NCBI GenBank assembly: GCA_020726505.1
Contig: JAHLEZ010000003.1
Span: 62,001-126,000 of the forward strand
Reading direction: 5' to 3'
Origin: Leptodontidium sp. MPI-SDFR-AT-0119
Taxonomy: Eukaryota > Ascomycota > Leotiomycetes > Helotiales > Leptodontidiaceae
DNA: 64,000 nt
The notes under the pieces are model-generated. The model saw only the letters and a program-made list of their open reading frames with translations, searched no databases and was not told the DNA's origin. Shown one piece after another: positions 48,710 to 61,066 of the stretch. The position numbers and the translations under genes are program-made. The first letter of the stretch is position 1; each line of letters starts with the position of its first letter.

Positions 48710-49402
48710 AGACAGCTGGCACGTTGAACCTAGAACTGTAATTCTCTTGGATATAAAAATTTCTACTTGAAGAACTTCAGCTCTCCTCTACCATTCTCTT
48801 CTGACGAAGTTCCTCTTACCATCACCAACAGCAGACCTCCTCACAGTGCTGAACAATTCACATCATATTCGGCCTATACAGTCGTCGCATGTAGATTTGT
48901 CGAGATGGGCTGGGGATGCGGCCGAGTCTGCATGTGCTGTTGTCGTCGAGGCTGCCTGTCGTCAACAACAGCTCCAGATTCTGATTCTGCGTATTCCTCT
49001 GTCGCTCAACTCTTTTATCTCTCCAGGAATGATTAAGTGTTACGGATGCAGTAAACGCAGACACAACACCCATCACAGCTGCAACGACTTCGACCCCGAC
49101 ATGGTAGCCTCGTGCAGAGCCTGCGCTGCAGACGGTCTGGTATCGTCCCTGGTACTGAGTTCAATATGTGACAACTGGTCAAGCTTCTTGCGCATTTACC
49201 ATAAAGGAGACTTGAAGAGTGAGAGATCTGAGTGGTCGCCGCCTAAATGTTAGTGATGAGTCGTCTATTTGTATGGCACACAATCAAGCTCGCGCATGCG
49301 ACGAGAAGGATTGACCCTTGCACAGAATGGATCTACGGTCTCATTGCTCTCGAATCATAAAATACAAATATCTGTTTCTCTAGAATAGTATAACCCTCTC
49401 CT
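48710..49402. other. Convergent intergenic spacer
   Basis: Spacer between the ABC transporter and the minus-strand rhodopsin-domain gene. Open frames here lack family resemblance. Confidence 0.4.
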
Positions 49403-50981
49403 TCAAAACTCTTCACGGGACGTCGGAGGGATACCAGAGCGGTTTGACCGAAAACTACCCGTCTGCGATAGCGGTCCGACTTCTGATGTAGCTACTTCGA
49501 TCCTCTTTGATGTATCCTTCGGATACCCATCTCCAAGTATGTCCTCCTGGCTGTCATTGTCGGTGCCTGTCTGCTGTTTGCTCTTTCGGGGTATACCACT
49601 CTTCCGGTGACCTTCACGCGACTCGAGTTCGTATCCACTGATCGATGTTTTAGGGATAACAGAGGCAGTCCTACTAAACCGTGCCCTAAAGTCCCCTGAG
49701 CGGTTGCTACTTCCAATCAGTCGTGGGAAGTGTCGTCGAAGAAATGGTTTGAAGCTAATAAGGCACGCGCAAATAATCCCAACATAAACCTCAACCACCC
49801 TGAAGTTTTATTAGTATATAAAAATCGCAATTTGTTCCAAAATGAGCTTACGACCACACCGAGACACCAAGCCCCACCCATGTCATATCCATAGAATGAG
49901 CGAGATCCCATACACTCTTCAACCGAATAGCGCTAACGATGCAAACGCTGTTCCAATTAGCCAAATTTTTTTGGATCCGAAAATACGCTGAGAAATGGCT
50001 TACAGTGTTCCAGTCATAAACAAGCCAGCTACCGCCACTTTCTGTTTCATCGGTAGTTGCAACTTGTATACCAGCATGACTGGCAGAACGAGCGTTGCAA
50101 CATCAGTTGCGATATTTACTATACCATGTGCCGTGAGAATCTTGGCCACATCAATACATGACCCACCTGAGATCGTAACGTCCCAGTTTTTGGCAATAGG
50201 TCGGCAATTGAAAATAAATTCAAATGATCCGAGTACAGAGTAAATAACGGTTACTGCAGCGGCTATCCACACAGTGATCCTGAATGGCCGATATGGCGAG
50301 AGCCGGAGGTAGAGCAACAGTATCGACAACTTGACGCACATAAAAGACAGGCCGTAGAAGATTCCGCAGATCATACCTATCTGATAGAAACATTAAAAAA
50401 TGCTAAGGACTGGCATATAAGAATCGTAACTGGGTCTGGGCTCTGGCAACTTAAATTGGTGACTCACCTTCAGGTAATGAGGACTGAATGTTGTAAGTGG
50501 TACGTCCCAGATATGAGAACCCATGCCGAGATTGACCACTTTGGAATAGATAGTCAGCCACCAAAACCAGTCGAATTTATTCCAAGTCCCTACTCACAAA
50601 GGCATACAGTAATAACATATCCAATCGATAAAACCTATATCAAACAAGGGAAATAAGTACTGCAACTATCTCAATACTTTGGTAGTTCTCAGAGACTCAT
50701 ACCCATGCAATAATGATCGCGTCTAGTTCCAGTTAACGAGGCAATTCAGTATATTTGGAATGAAGGAACTTACAGTCGTCAGAGCCCATAGTACGAACAA
50801 TCATTCTTCTTGTATAAAGTCTCAAAGAAAGCACCAAAGTTGCCAGAGGAAGCAAGACTGCAATTGTGACAACAACTTGATTTCCTCGAGACTCGGGATG
50901 CTCGAAGTTCGGAATAACTCCAGGAGGGGGTGGCATGGCCCCAACAACCTCCTGACGCGCAATTCTAGGAGCGGGGTCCAT
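49403..50981 (-). CDS. Rhodopsin-domain (PTH11-like) integral membrane protein
   Basis: A seven-helix plasma-membrane protein of the fungal rhodopsin-domain family (related to PTH11 receptors but without a CFEM domain). Exons read right to left: MDPAPRIARQEV..VVVTIAVLLPLATLVLSLRLYTRR..MGSDD, YAIIIAW, VLSIGYVITVCL, VNLGMGSHIWDVPLTTFSPHYLK, the long exon KIGMICGIFYGLSFMCVKLSILLLYLRLSP..FNCRPIAKNWDVTISGGSCID..IATDVATLVLPVMLVYKLQL, then RLKSVWDLAHSMDMTWVGLGVSVWS and the tail. The G-x-G-x-H-x-W-D-V and C-x-P-I-x-x-x-W-D motifs are family hallmarks. The 100-residue cytosolic tail is Ser/Arg-rich and could be phosphorylated. The ligand is unknown. Confidence 0.9.
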
Positions 50982-51788
50982 CGTCTTTTAGAGAACCAAG
51001 GAAACTGGGAGCAAAGAACTCGTCCAGGCAGCAGAGTCTTGAGATTGAAATGTGATTTGTTCTGCGAGTTATAAGGCAGGAGTGAAAGAAACTGGTTTGT
51101 TGCTTGATTTTGAACTCAAGCCTGTTTCCTATATAACGATGATTCTGTAGACATAGAAATTGTTTTCTCGTGTGCTAAAAGCCACCAAAAACAAAACATT
51201 TTCAACTTCGGACAATACCGTTATCTGAAGTTCCAAGCGGGTGGACTCTTTGATCGAAATGGAAGACGTGCTGAAACTTCTAGACCAAACAAGCATGATT
51301 AACTGGCTCCCCCGTGTGGCTTGTGCTGCAACTAGCCCACAGATGTTGATGGAGGGTAGGGAATGCGATCCATACTCCCGGGAAGGCTGGCCCCGTGCGG
51401 GCTATCAAATTACAATGTATCGGATGTCAGAACGGTCTGAGTCCTGGGAGCCCCTATTCGCGGAATGGGAAAAGATCCCGCTCATGAAATAGTCATCGAT
51501 AGTCACTGTTGAAATCTAACCAATTGCTTCATGTTTATTCCACCTCCCTATCCTTCCTTTGTTTGCATTGGAATCGCTTGGGTCATGGGTCTCGATTCCC
51601 CGCAGCCCTTTGCCACCGCCACTACTTCTAAAATCTCTCGTCATGTCACTAGCGATCGGAAATAAGGCGAGAATCGGTGTCTCTGCAAAACGCCGTTCGT
51701 CAATAGCTGGATATATATTTCCGGTACTCTTCGCAATAACAGCCACTCAGGGGACTTACTATTGCCACTACACTTCGCCTCTGGCGTG
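50982..51788. other. Intergenic with part of a diverged repeat
   Basis: Promoter of the rhodopsin-domain gene at the left. A 77-codon frame with ATG at 51259 has no family resemblance. The stretch 51560-51710 is one copy of a diverged direct repeat whose partner lies at about 52200-52345. Confidence 0.35.
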
Positions 51789-51922
51789 TCTGTTCTGCCA
51801 AGCTTCCTAGAATTTTCTATCGAACGTTACTTACTGCAAGTAGTATTTCTTGAATTCTGGAAATTTCATTGTCTCATTTCCCCCTTGCTTAAGAGAGATC
51901 TATAGAAGCTTGGCAGAACAGA
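51789..51922. repeat. Inverted repeat with perfect 18-bp arms
   Basis: Arms at 51789-51806 and 51905-51922 (tctgttctgccaagcttc and its complement) are perfect. Weaker matching continues outward (ggcgt; ctacact). The 98-base loop has no gene. It could be a foldback element or the edge of a degraded transposon. Confidence 0.6.
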
Positions 51923-52585
51923 TACGCCGCAGTGTAGCTTTTGCGAGAAGATTAGATTTTGAGGTAGCCGAGACATTTTTTGGATCTCCGGGAATGCCAC
52001 CAATAATGCGAGCTGGATCCGGGGAAGGCAAAGTCCATGCGGTCAGCATCAAATGGATCAGATATCAGATATCAGAAAACGGTTGGAGCACCAGAACCCT
52101 GGGTTTCGGAACAAGATAACAAGCCGCAGATCCTACGCACCTAGAAAAATAGCTCAGCAGCGGAATCTCAGCAATTGCCTTTTTATTTTCCTTCCTCCTC
52201 TCTAATTCTCCTAGGGTTCGGTCTCGACTTCCCCGGCATGCGCTTGTTAAGCCACCACCAAAATCTTTACTTCACTGATATCGCTAAATGCGTCTCCATC
52301 GAAAATGAGGCGAGAATCGATGCCTCGACAAGACAAGCTGGAAAGCTGGCCAAATGCTTTACTGATGATGACCGAGTATCACCAATACTTCTAGGAAGCC
52401 TAGATTATCCAGGTGAGTGACGTGGTAAATTCAAAACGTGACCGCCCTCAAATCGATCGCTTTTACATAAGACATCCCTTTGTTCCAGCCTGCGCCAGGC
52501 ACACATTTATCCCATTAGGCGAGAGTACTTTTCGATATATAGGAACCATAATACAAAAACAAGTACATTCCCCTTCCTTTCCTTC

Positions 52586-53319
52586 TTAGCCAGCTACGCT
52601 CGGCCGCTCCACCCGCTTCGAAAATAAATCATCGGCCAGAGCTCCGATACAATAAGCACGGGATATCTTCGCATACGCCTGCACCAAAGACCCGATCGTT
52701 GGCATTGTGGCGTGGTGGCCCACGTCTGTGGGCCTGGGATGTAGCGCCCAAACGAAGGTGGGATGGGAGAACCCATTCGCCAATATCTTCGCGGCATCCG
52801 GACGAGCGCCGACGAACGGGGATTTCCCCAGGGCCTTTACCCCGACCATTTGATGGGAGGCTTGGTAAGAAGAACCATGATCCCGTTTCCTGGTATGCCG
52901 GAAAACCGAACCGATATTTCTCGGACCTATGCCGAACCTCGCGCAGCCGGTCCTTCTCGGCAACACGACTACCTGGCCGCTGGCGAATTCGTCTCAATAG
53001 TCCCAGGGATGTATAACTTCCTCCCCAAGCAACGCTCGTCTTGCATGGCTGCAAACCGTAGATCTGCGGTTGAGTCGACGATGAGCACTTCGATGCCGCT
53101 GAGCATTTCCAGGGACGTTTCACTTTTCGAGAAGAACAACGATTGTCCTTTAGCTGAAGACCAGGTGCTATCGTGTAGCGGGATGAGACAGATGTCTTGT
53201 ATGAGAGATGTAAGTTCCACCTCGGTTGAAAATTTGATGAGGGTTTGTGCAAGCTGTGAATGCCAGGTGGCTGCTTTTGTACGAAAGGCTGGTGTTATTG
53301 CTGAATGGAGATCCCACAA
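52586..53319 (-). pseudogene. Remnant of a sacsin-like (HATPase-type) large protein gene
   Basis: A minus-strand open stretch (53319 down to about 52990) reads WHSQLAQTLIKFS...LTSLIQDICLIPLHDSTWSSAKGQSLFFSKSETSLEMLSGIEVLIVDSTAD. It resembles the repeated LVPLxDGxWxSA..FFP segment of giant fungal sacsin/HATPase-like proteins. Downstream frames (to 52586) shift and do not continue the domain. Only about 110 residues of a protein usually well over 1000 long remain. I read it as a fragment. Confidence 0.4.
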
Positions 53320-54354
53320 GAACTTTCGCGGAGAGTTGGAGATGAGAAGCGGCCGAAGATCCGGAACCCCCCACGTCTAGGTTGGCAAATTTATTGTAAG
53401 TCGTCAAGATAATGCATTTTGCTGAATGCTTGTTGGTCTGGACGGGCCCCTGTGTGCGGGAGCTGTTTGCAGGTAGATGGGAGTTTCTGCTTTCTGCTTT
53501 CTTCTGGCTCAGTGGCTCTGAATGGAAGCTGTTCGCTTATTCTATTTTTACGCCTCTTGTCTCTTTGTTTGTTTATTTGATTCTTTGTACGTGAAAGATG
53601 TGTGAGCATGGGTAAATTTCCCGCGCGCTATTTGAAGCTATGCAATCCATGAGTCTGGCATAGGTTAATGAAATTTCCTATTCGCTTTGACTGGATTCTG
53701 TTTCACTTGTGAATCATGATCCGCGAAAATAGGGCCAGTCCTCGGTTAACTTCATAAAGAATTCCTATCCTACTCTAAGCCTTTCAAACCCAAATGTACT
53801 TGGCTAGGAAAACCACTCCCTAGCGGAGAAATAAATTATTAGTCTACATCGGTAGCACCAAGTCGAGCTTACATTCGCAGGAATTGCTAGCGCCGGTTCC
53901 ACTCGTGGATTTAGTGAGCTATTTCCAACAGAGTCATGGTATCGCCACCTTCTCCAAAGCTAGTTCTCGGTTTCAATGAATAACGGATGTACTAGATAGT
54001 CTATTTCCAGAGCTCATACAAGTATTAAGTCTTTTGGGCAGGTTGGTTCTAGGACGAGTTTTTCTATTCTTGTTTCATTTTCACAATCACAGAAGAGGGA
54101 GTAGACTCTTGACACCTTGCGCTGTGGAATAATCGCGATTTTACATCTGGACACAGTCAGTAGATTGAACCTTTGTGCCTGATTAACACACATTCATTGA
54201 CAGAGTTAATTCTGTATTCCTTTCACGCCATAAAGCTCCGCCTTTTCTTTCATAAACCCACTTCAAGAGAGCAAACATCTCCCATTTCGCAGCCACCCAA
54301 AAGCAAGAAAGCAAGAGAAAATAAAACTACGAAGAAAGCAAAATATTATTCAAA
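53320..54354. other. Intergenic
   Basis: About 1 kb with no recognisable gene. The right end is the A-rich leader of the lactonase-LysM gene. Confidence 0.35.
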
Positions 54355-56612
54355 ATGAAACTAACGACCACCACCCTCGCCCTCTGCCTCCTCACTCTCG
54401 CCAACGCAAGCAGACTCTACGTCTCCTCCTACTCAGGCAACATCACGACCATCGAACTCACCGAAAAGCCCGATGGGAACGCTGTAGATCTCAAAGCTAC
54501 CTTCCAGTCTCATGGCTGTACGCCCTCTCCTTCATGGCTCGAATACCATAGCAAGACATCTACTTTATACTGTGCCGACGAAGGGTTCACGACGCCTGAT
54601 AAAGCGGTGTTCACTTCGTTCAAGGTAGAGGCGGATGGGAGTTTGAAGCTCTTGGATACGGTTACGACGCTGAATGGGGGTGTGAGTACAACTACTTATG
54701 CCGTTGGAAAGGAGAAGTTGACGGCTATTGCGCATTAGTATGTTTTATTTCCCCCTTTCTTGATTCCAGCTTGGACTATGTGAGTGTGTGCTGACTGAAT
54801 CAACCAACAGTGGCGGTTCCGGGATCAGCATCGTTAACACCACAGATCCATCATCCCTCGAAGTCTTAAGAACATACAGTTTTAGCTTCGGATTCCAACC
54901 CGAAGGTTCAAACGCAGCAAATCCAGCCGTCCCATTCATTCGTACGTACTCCCGTTTCCAAGCAAGCCTATCTAGCAAATAATAACCCTCTATTCACCAG
55001 ACCAAGTCGTCGTCGATCTAACCAGGAATTTCCTCCTCGCGCCCGACCTTAGTGCAAATATGATCCACGTCTTCGGCTTCGCTGAAGATGGCACGCTGAT
55101 TGATCCCCAAGGACAAGATCCCCTTCTTGTGCATCAGGGCAGTGGACCGAGACATTTGGTCTTTTATCAACCGGATGGCAACACTGGGAAGACGTATGCG
55201 TATTTCGTGATGGAGAAGATGAATATGTTGCATGCCTACGAGGTCTTGTATACCGCAACAGGGACTTTGGAGTTCAAGGTTGTGTTTATGAGCACGATCT
55301 TTGGGGGCGATGAGTTGCCGACTGGAGCGGCGGCGGCGGAGATTAAGCTGACTGTGAGTACATCTTCCTGTCTCGAATAATCCACGATGAATCAGAGTCC
55401 GGGCACGAATGAAAAAACTTCACTGACGAAAATTTATATCCAGATAACAAATTCCTCATCATCTCCTCCCGAATGGACAAACTCAACCCACCAGGCCCCT
55501 TGAACCCAACCTCTCCCTCCGACACACTCGTCACATTCTCCCTCAATCCCAAAACAGGCATTCCCAAACTCCTCCAGAAATTCTCAGCAGGTGGTATCGG
55601 ACCTAGATCATTCGCTATCAACCGAGCTGGTGATCGTGTTGCCGTCGCGTTGAACGCACAGAATAAACTCGTTATCCTCAAGCGGGACGTTAAGACTGGG
55701 AGTTTCTTAGGACAGTTAGGAAGTTTCGATCTTGATGTTGGCGGAGCAGCTGGTTTGGTTAGCAGTGTTGTCTGGGCAGAAGAGGGAGAGCAGGATGTTA
55801 TTGTTGGTGGTGGAGGAGATGGAGGAAGCACAAATGCAGTGAGTGTACCAACCCCTTCAAGCTCAGCAAAGGGGCCATCACTCCCCAGCATTTCCAGCTC
55901 CAGCTCCTCAAGCGAGGAAGGCACTTCAACAACTGCCACGACGGTATTAGCTACAGCCACAGTTACTCAATCCGGCTATCAAGCAACCGGATCAGGATCA
56001 CCAGATCCGGCCCCCTCTCCTCCAACATTGACGAGAACGGTTGGTGCCACTCCTGAGACCGCGACAAGCGCCGCGAATACAAATACTGTCCCTATCTCAC
56101 CTTCGTCTGCTGGAAGCACCGCGGGCGAGACAACAATCCAGACATCTCAACTGACCAGCTCGCACACAGAAGTAGCAAGTTCCACTCCAACTGCGACTGC
56201 GACTCGATTCCCAACGACACCCGTAAATCCGCCTTCGAGTATTCTTCCAACGGCAGCGCCTCGACCAACAGTTAAAAGTCCATCCATCAATTCCAAGCCG
56301 GCGTATTTCGCAACCATGGACCCAGGATCAGGTTCCTCACCCAACCCCAACCCCGCCCGCGCTCCCTCACGCACATCAGACGGCGGTGGTGTATCGAAAA
56401 GCACTGTATCGCTCACGGGTACGCCTACGCCTGTTCAGACGGATATGGTGAAGAAGTGTAGTCACTTCTATGAGGTCGAGAAGGGCGATACGTGTGATGC
56501 TATCTGCAAGAAACTTGAGGTGCCGAGTAAGTCGTTTGGGGAATGGAATCCGAGTATGGGGACGGAGTGTAAGGGGTTGATTGCTGGGGAGTGGGTTTGT
56601 GTTGGGTTGTGA
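54355..56612 (+). CDS. Secreted lactonase-type beta-propeller fused to a C-terminal LysM domain
   Basis: A 679-residue protein from four exons: 54355-54737, 54811-54941, 55001-55357 and 55444-56612. The third donor is taken as gtacat because the stronger gtgagt next to it would break frame. A signal peptide (MKLTTTTLALCLLTLANAS) leads into a seven-blade lactonase-like propeller (RLYVSSYSGNITTIEL, HQGSGPRHLVFYQPDG, NNKFLIISSRMD, GPRSFAINRAGDRVAVAL). About 200 residues of Ser/Thr/Pro-rich, probably O-glycosylated linker follow. The end is a LysM module with three Cys-bearing strands (CSHFYEVEKGDTCDAICKKL, FGEWNPSMGTECKGL, GEWVCVGL). LysM binds chitin or peptidoglycan. The propeller family includes cytoplasmic 6-phosphogluconolactonase-like and muconate-type enzymes. 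Expected location is outside the cell or on the wall. The propeller and LysM are in one uninterrupted last exon, so the fusion is not a splicing guess. Confidence 0.88.
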
Positions 56613-58554
56613 GGGGTGTGAGGGCTTTGCGGGTGAAGTTATGGTATTGGATCGGAGGAGGGTGTTGGGATGCTCGATGGTTTGGAGGATGTATTGAGAA
56701 TGGTAGGAGATGCTGATGTGCTTGTGCGTGATATCATTCGCTGCACTTTCCTATGCTGTGTTGTAGAATAGTTAGATCTGGAAGCTTGTAGATATCTCCT
56801 TTTTGGGGAATGGGACATGGAATTTTGCCGAAATCGATCAGGGAACCACTTTCCAAGGTCGCAACCGCATGCAAAGACTCGGAATCTATGTGCCAACGGC
56901 GATCAGGAAGCAGTTTAATAATGGCGTAAGTCTGCTGAAGATTGTTCAAGGACTTGATAATTGTTTTGGCCTCGTGCGAGGGTCTGAGATGACATTGTTG
57001 GCTTCCGTGGTTGTGGGTACGATGGTGACTGGGGCAGCCAGGATCGAGCTTCAAGAGACCGCAGCGATCAACTTCGTTGACACTTTCACATTTCTGTTGC
57101 TCGGGCTGACTCGCAAGGACACCAAGTAGAATGGAATTTGAAAGTCTTGAGCAAATAGCTAGACAGCCGCAGTAGCTGAAAGCTGGGAATTCAAGATTGG
57201 GTGTTATTCAATGACTTTTTGATTGGAAACGGTCGACCAAGCGAACCCAGAACCGAAGGCCTTGTTGATCATCATCATCTCGGCTCCAGATTCAATGGAA
57301 GAGATTTAAATGTAGTGGAATGAATTAATCGAGCCCAAAGGACCGTCCATCAAGCTCAGACAAGATCTAAAGCACAGTGATCTAGTGATTGGACGTTGTG
57401 CAAGACAACCACTTCTTATTATCTCTTTAGTGAATGCTGGTCTCTTTTCCTTCATCGGCTCCAATAATAGTCGTAGATATTGAAATTGAAGTAGCCAAAC
57501 TTAAGTGAGATTTCCCCCCAATTCCCCCCCTCCCCCCCCCCCCCCCCCCCCCAAAAATATATATATAAATATTTTTTTTTTGGGACAACCTAATGAAGTG
57601 TGACGCTCGTGATCGGACATTATCCACATTAATCACTTATCTAAATCCCATTAGCGAACGCTTGAACTTTCTTCTTCATGCAAGTCTTCTGATGGTTCCA
57701 AAGCCATTCGACTCTCAACTTCTTTAGAGACAGTGATTGGATATTTTGAATAATTGCAAGAAGTCTAGATGCTAAGGTCGCCTAAAGTTAGCTCCAGAAA
57801 TTAACCGTACGGGATGAGCACGGCGCCGTGAAATCCAATTATTTCTATCCTCTTCCAATGAATGCTATGTATAGCTCTTCTCAACAAGAGACAATTAGGT
57901 CATGATGTCACAATCCTTTGGTTCAGACCGAGTGGCTGTGCACAGTAGCACGTGATTATGCGAGCCACTTCAAGCGAGATCTCACCAAGCCGGGCCATCA
58001 TGCTTCCTTCGAGGGGAGATCGACAATTAACGCGCATAAGCCCAGCTATCCCACTCGGCAATACATATTCATTCGGCCGGCGACGCCGTTACCTTAGCAC
58101 CTCTCGAGAAAAGAGCGACAAGTGTCAAGACGAAATTGGGACAGGGCTGTGAAGGACGGCGTCATGAAATGTCCCAAAAGCTGATGATCCATGACTCTTA
58201 TCAAACTACATTGGCTAAACTTCAAGGAGGGCTGCCTAGCGCCTGCGTTCAAGATATTTTGCAGGAATGGGATATTACATTTGAGACAATACACCAGCTA
58301 TTTTCTGGCTTCACGTACAGTAGAAGCCCACATGGAAGACCTTTTCATAGGCAAACATCACCGTTTTTAGTGTCCGCAATTAGCGTACCAAGGTCCACGA
58401 GAGCTTCGGGGTTTAAATTTCCCCTGAGTGAAGATACGGCACTTGGACCTCGAATCAAATACATGTAGTGTGCCCGAACAACGTTCCCTTCAACTTGTGT
58501 TTCTCTGAGCACTCATGAGCCTGGACACTTCCCAGAATCAAATCTGTTGAGGAT
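56613..58554. other. Intergenic with long C homopolymer
   Basis: About 1.9 kb without a convincing gene. Around 57520-57580 a long C run (over 15) is followed by A5, (AT)n and T10, a low-complexity block prone to length error. Short frames on both strands lack family resemblance. Confidence 0.4.
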
Positions 58555-60919
58555 ATGGCAAGTCAGGCAGGACTATCCAATGAACTTGGTGAAAGATGTC
58601 GGTATGTATCTCCCCACACCATGAGAGGACTTATTTCTAACTATCTGTAGAACCTGTCAGGTCTGTTTACTTTCTCCTATTCCAAAGAGGACAGGGTAAC
58701 CAGGCATACAGAAGCGGAAAGTGAAATGCGGGAGAGAGCAGCCAGTCTGTCTCAATTGTCAGAGGTTAGGCCTCACATGCGAAAAGCCATCCAAGTACCG
58801 ATGGAGGGACCAAACGATGTCAAGTAAGTCTGCAGAATTGGCTTTGACCATCACTGACGATGGCAGCTCGAGTATCACTTTCCGGGGTAACCTCCGAGAA
58901 AAGTTCGATATGGGATCCCGAAACAGATGGCCGGTCTATTGGAGATGACTTTCCTAAAGATACACAAGATGCTGCTGAAACTGTCGGGGATTCTGGTACG
59001 TTGTAGTAGATTACTGACTGCCTGGTTTACCTTGGAAGGAAGCTGAGTCTTTAGGAAATCGTTTCGTGAACACAACTCCGGACAATTACCTCGAAATGTA
59101 CCAGTCCGAAGAAAACTCTAGAGCAGCGGGTAGTATTGGATTGTTACCTACCATTCCGGCAGGCAGTGTAAAGCTGGAAAGGTTCGAAGACTATGCATAC
59201 AGCCCCGATGCTTCTCGAAGAACCTCGGTCATGAAAATCGAAGCATCAACCACAGCAAGATCTGTTGCGAGTCTTAGCACTGATATCAACCTGGCAAGGC
59301 GAATGAATAGGTCCCTCGGTATTAACATCACCAGAAACAATCACCCAAGCATGTTTGATCAAGCCTTCATTCATAGCCGCGATCTTCAGTAAGTTGTCCA
59401 GACTTGATCATCGATTACTCTGACGTCTCGCAGATATTACAATCACTACCGAGCTGTCGTGGTGTACAAGTAAGTTGCCATTTGTCTAATCTCCAAACTA
59501 TTGCTGATGCCTCGCAGCATACAAGTCAACAGTAAATTTCCGAACAATGTGAGGCCATTCTGTCACTCTGTAGACGAAACAGAAGATCCTTTCGAGCGAG
59601 CCGCTGCTTCATTCAACCCGGTAAGAGACCTGTCCACAATGAGCTCTCGATGCTAATTTCCTAGCTATACAATGCAATGTTGGCAATGTCTGCTCTTTCA
59701 ATGGCAAATCGCGAACGCCTCGACCGTTTGGACTCTCTTCAATACTACCAACTTTCTGTTGAGGGGCTACGACAACATAGTTCGCTCGAATCAGTAAATA
59801 TGATATACACACACTATTTCCTCCTCCTGTATGCTACCCGAACTTTCATCTATAGGAATCTGTCTGACGAACCCAGGTACGAGATTGCAGCATGCGAGAA
59901 TCGCGCAAGCCTCGAACTTAACCACATGGCACAACTCACGCGACTCCTAGGTTGGTACTTTATGACGGCTGCAACGAACCCAGCATACGTATTCCGCGAT
60001 CAGGGATGTCAAAAATGCACCGAAGTCTCCATGAACTGCGTTCCATCCAATATGTTATACTGCGACATGTACAACTTGATACTCCATCGGCAGCAAGCAA
60101 CCATCATTCCTGACATCATGGTGACGGGATTCTTTAATGCCGTCCAAGAAGAAGGAGATCCACATCTCGAGGCCGGGTTTGGCGATCCAGATTTATCCCG
60201 AAAGACTATAATGTTGAATGTCCTCGGGGGCTGGGCACATCGAGTCGTTAGGAATATGGTTGAATCTGCAAATAAACAGGAATTTCTCGACGTCTCTGAG
60301 CTGGAACCGAGTCTGCAGGAGCTGAGTGCGAAGATCAAGGTTTTGGATGATTGGTGTGCTGATAATGCCCCTCATTTACCAGTTGATATCTATGATGAGG
60401 CGTATACGAGTATGCCGCTTCAATGTCAGACGACTTTTGATTCTGTAAGTTGGTTTTGGTTGGGTGTTGGTGGATGTGGGTGTGGCTAATAGGATATAGG
60501 CTCAATTCACGATCAGACAGCTTCTGATTTATGCACATACCTCGATCCTACCTCAACAGAGGAGGCAGCTTACTAGGAGGCGAGAGGAGTATGTTCAGTA
60601 TCTTGCGAGAGAGATTTTGTACCTCACTCGACCTCGGTGGGGTGAGACTCGACAGATTGCTGCGAGTAATTTAGTGGCGCTTTTCATGTGTGGGACTGTG
60701 GTGACTACAAAAGAGGATAAGGAGGAGGTGCTGAAAGTACTGGAAACTATGGGGGCAGATGCTAGTGGGAGGAACTTTCTCAGGGCGATTGATGCTTTGA
60801 AGGCGCTGTTTCTGAAACAGGAGAGGGTGGTGGAAGGAGGGGGTTATGAGATGGGCGTTGATTGGTTTGTATTTCTAAGAGAGAAGGGCCTGTTGGATTT
60901 TTCACTGTTTGGTGTTTAG
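58555..60919 (+). CDS. Zn2Cys6 transcription factor with fungal TF C-terminal domain
   Basis: A nuclear DNA-binding regulator. The zinc cluster is CRTCQKRKVKCGREQPVCLNC..C, with spacing C-x2-C-x6-C-x6-C-x2-C-x6-C, assembled from three exons: 58555-58601, a 10-nt micro-exon 58651-58660 and the exon from 58712. Further exons give STRVSLSGVTSEKSS, GNRFVNTTPDNYLEMYQSEE..., a short YYNHYRAVVVY exon, VNSKFPNNVRPF, then the long exon LYNAMLAMSALSMANRERLD...WCADNAPH and a last exon AQFTIRQLLIYAHTSIL...LLDFSLFGV. The LYNAMLAMSALSMA and YLTRPRWGETRQIAASNLVALFMCG segments fit the Fungal_trans_2-type regulatory domain. Target genes are unknown. The SDR next door runs toward it on the opposite strand. Confidence 0.88.
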
Positions 60920-61066
60920 CGGAAGATGACATGGAGCTGGTCTTCATAATACCATAATGAATCTGGTTGATGAGCGCTATCACATTGTATGGTAACCTTC
61001 AAGAATGGTAGTGAAGTTTTCCATGTTCCATTCTTGCATCTCCACAGCCACGCTCATGTTCAACAG

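Noticed and set aside
48846..49253. 135-codon frame after the ABC transporter
   Set aside because: No family resemblance; overlapping frames on both strands are equally open; it lies in the 3' region of the transporter.
52763..53380. 205-codon plus-strand frame
   Set aside because: The opposite strand carries the recognisable sacsin-like block, so this looks like its shadow.
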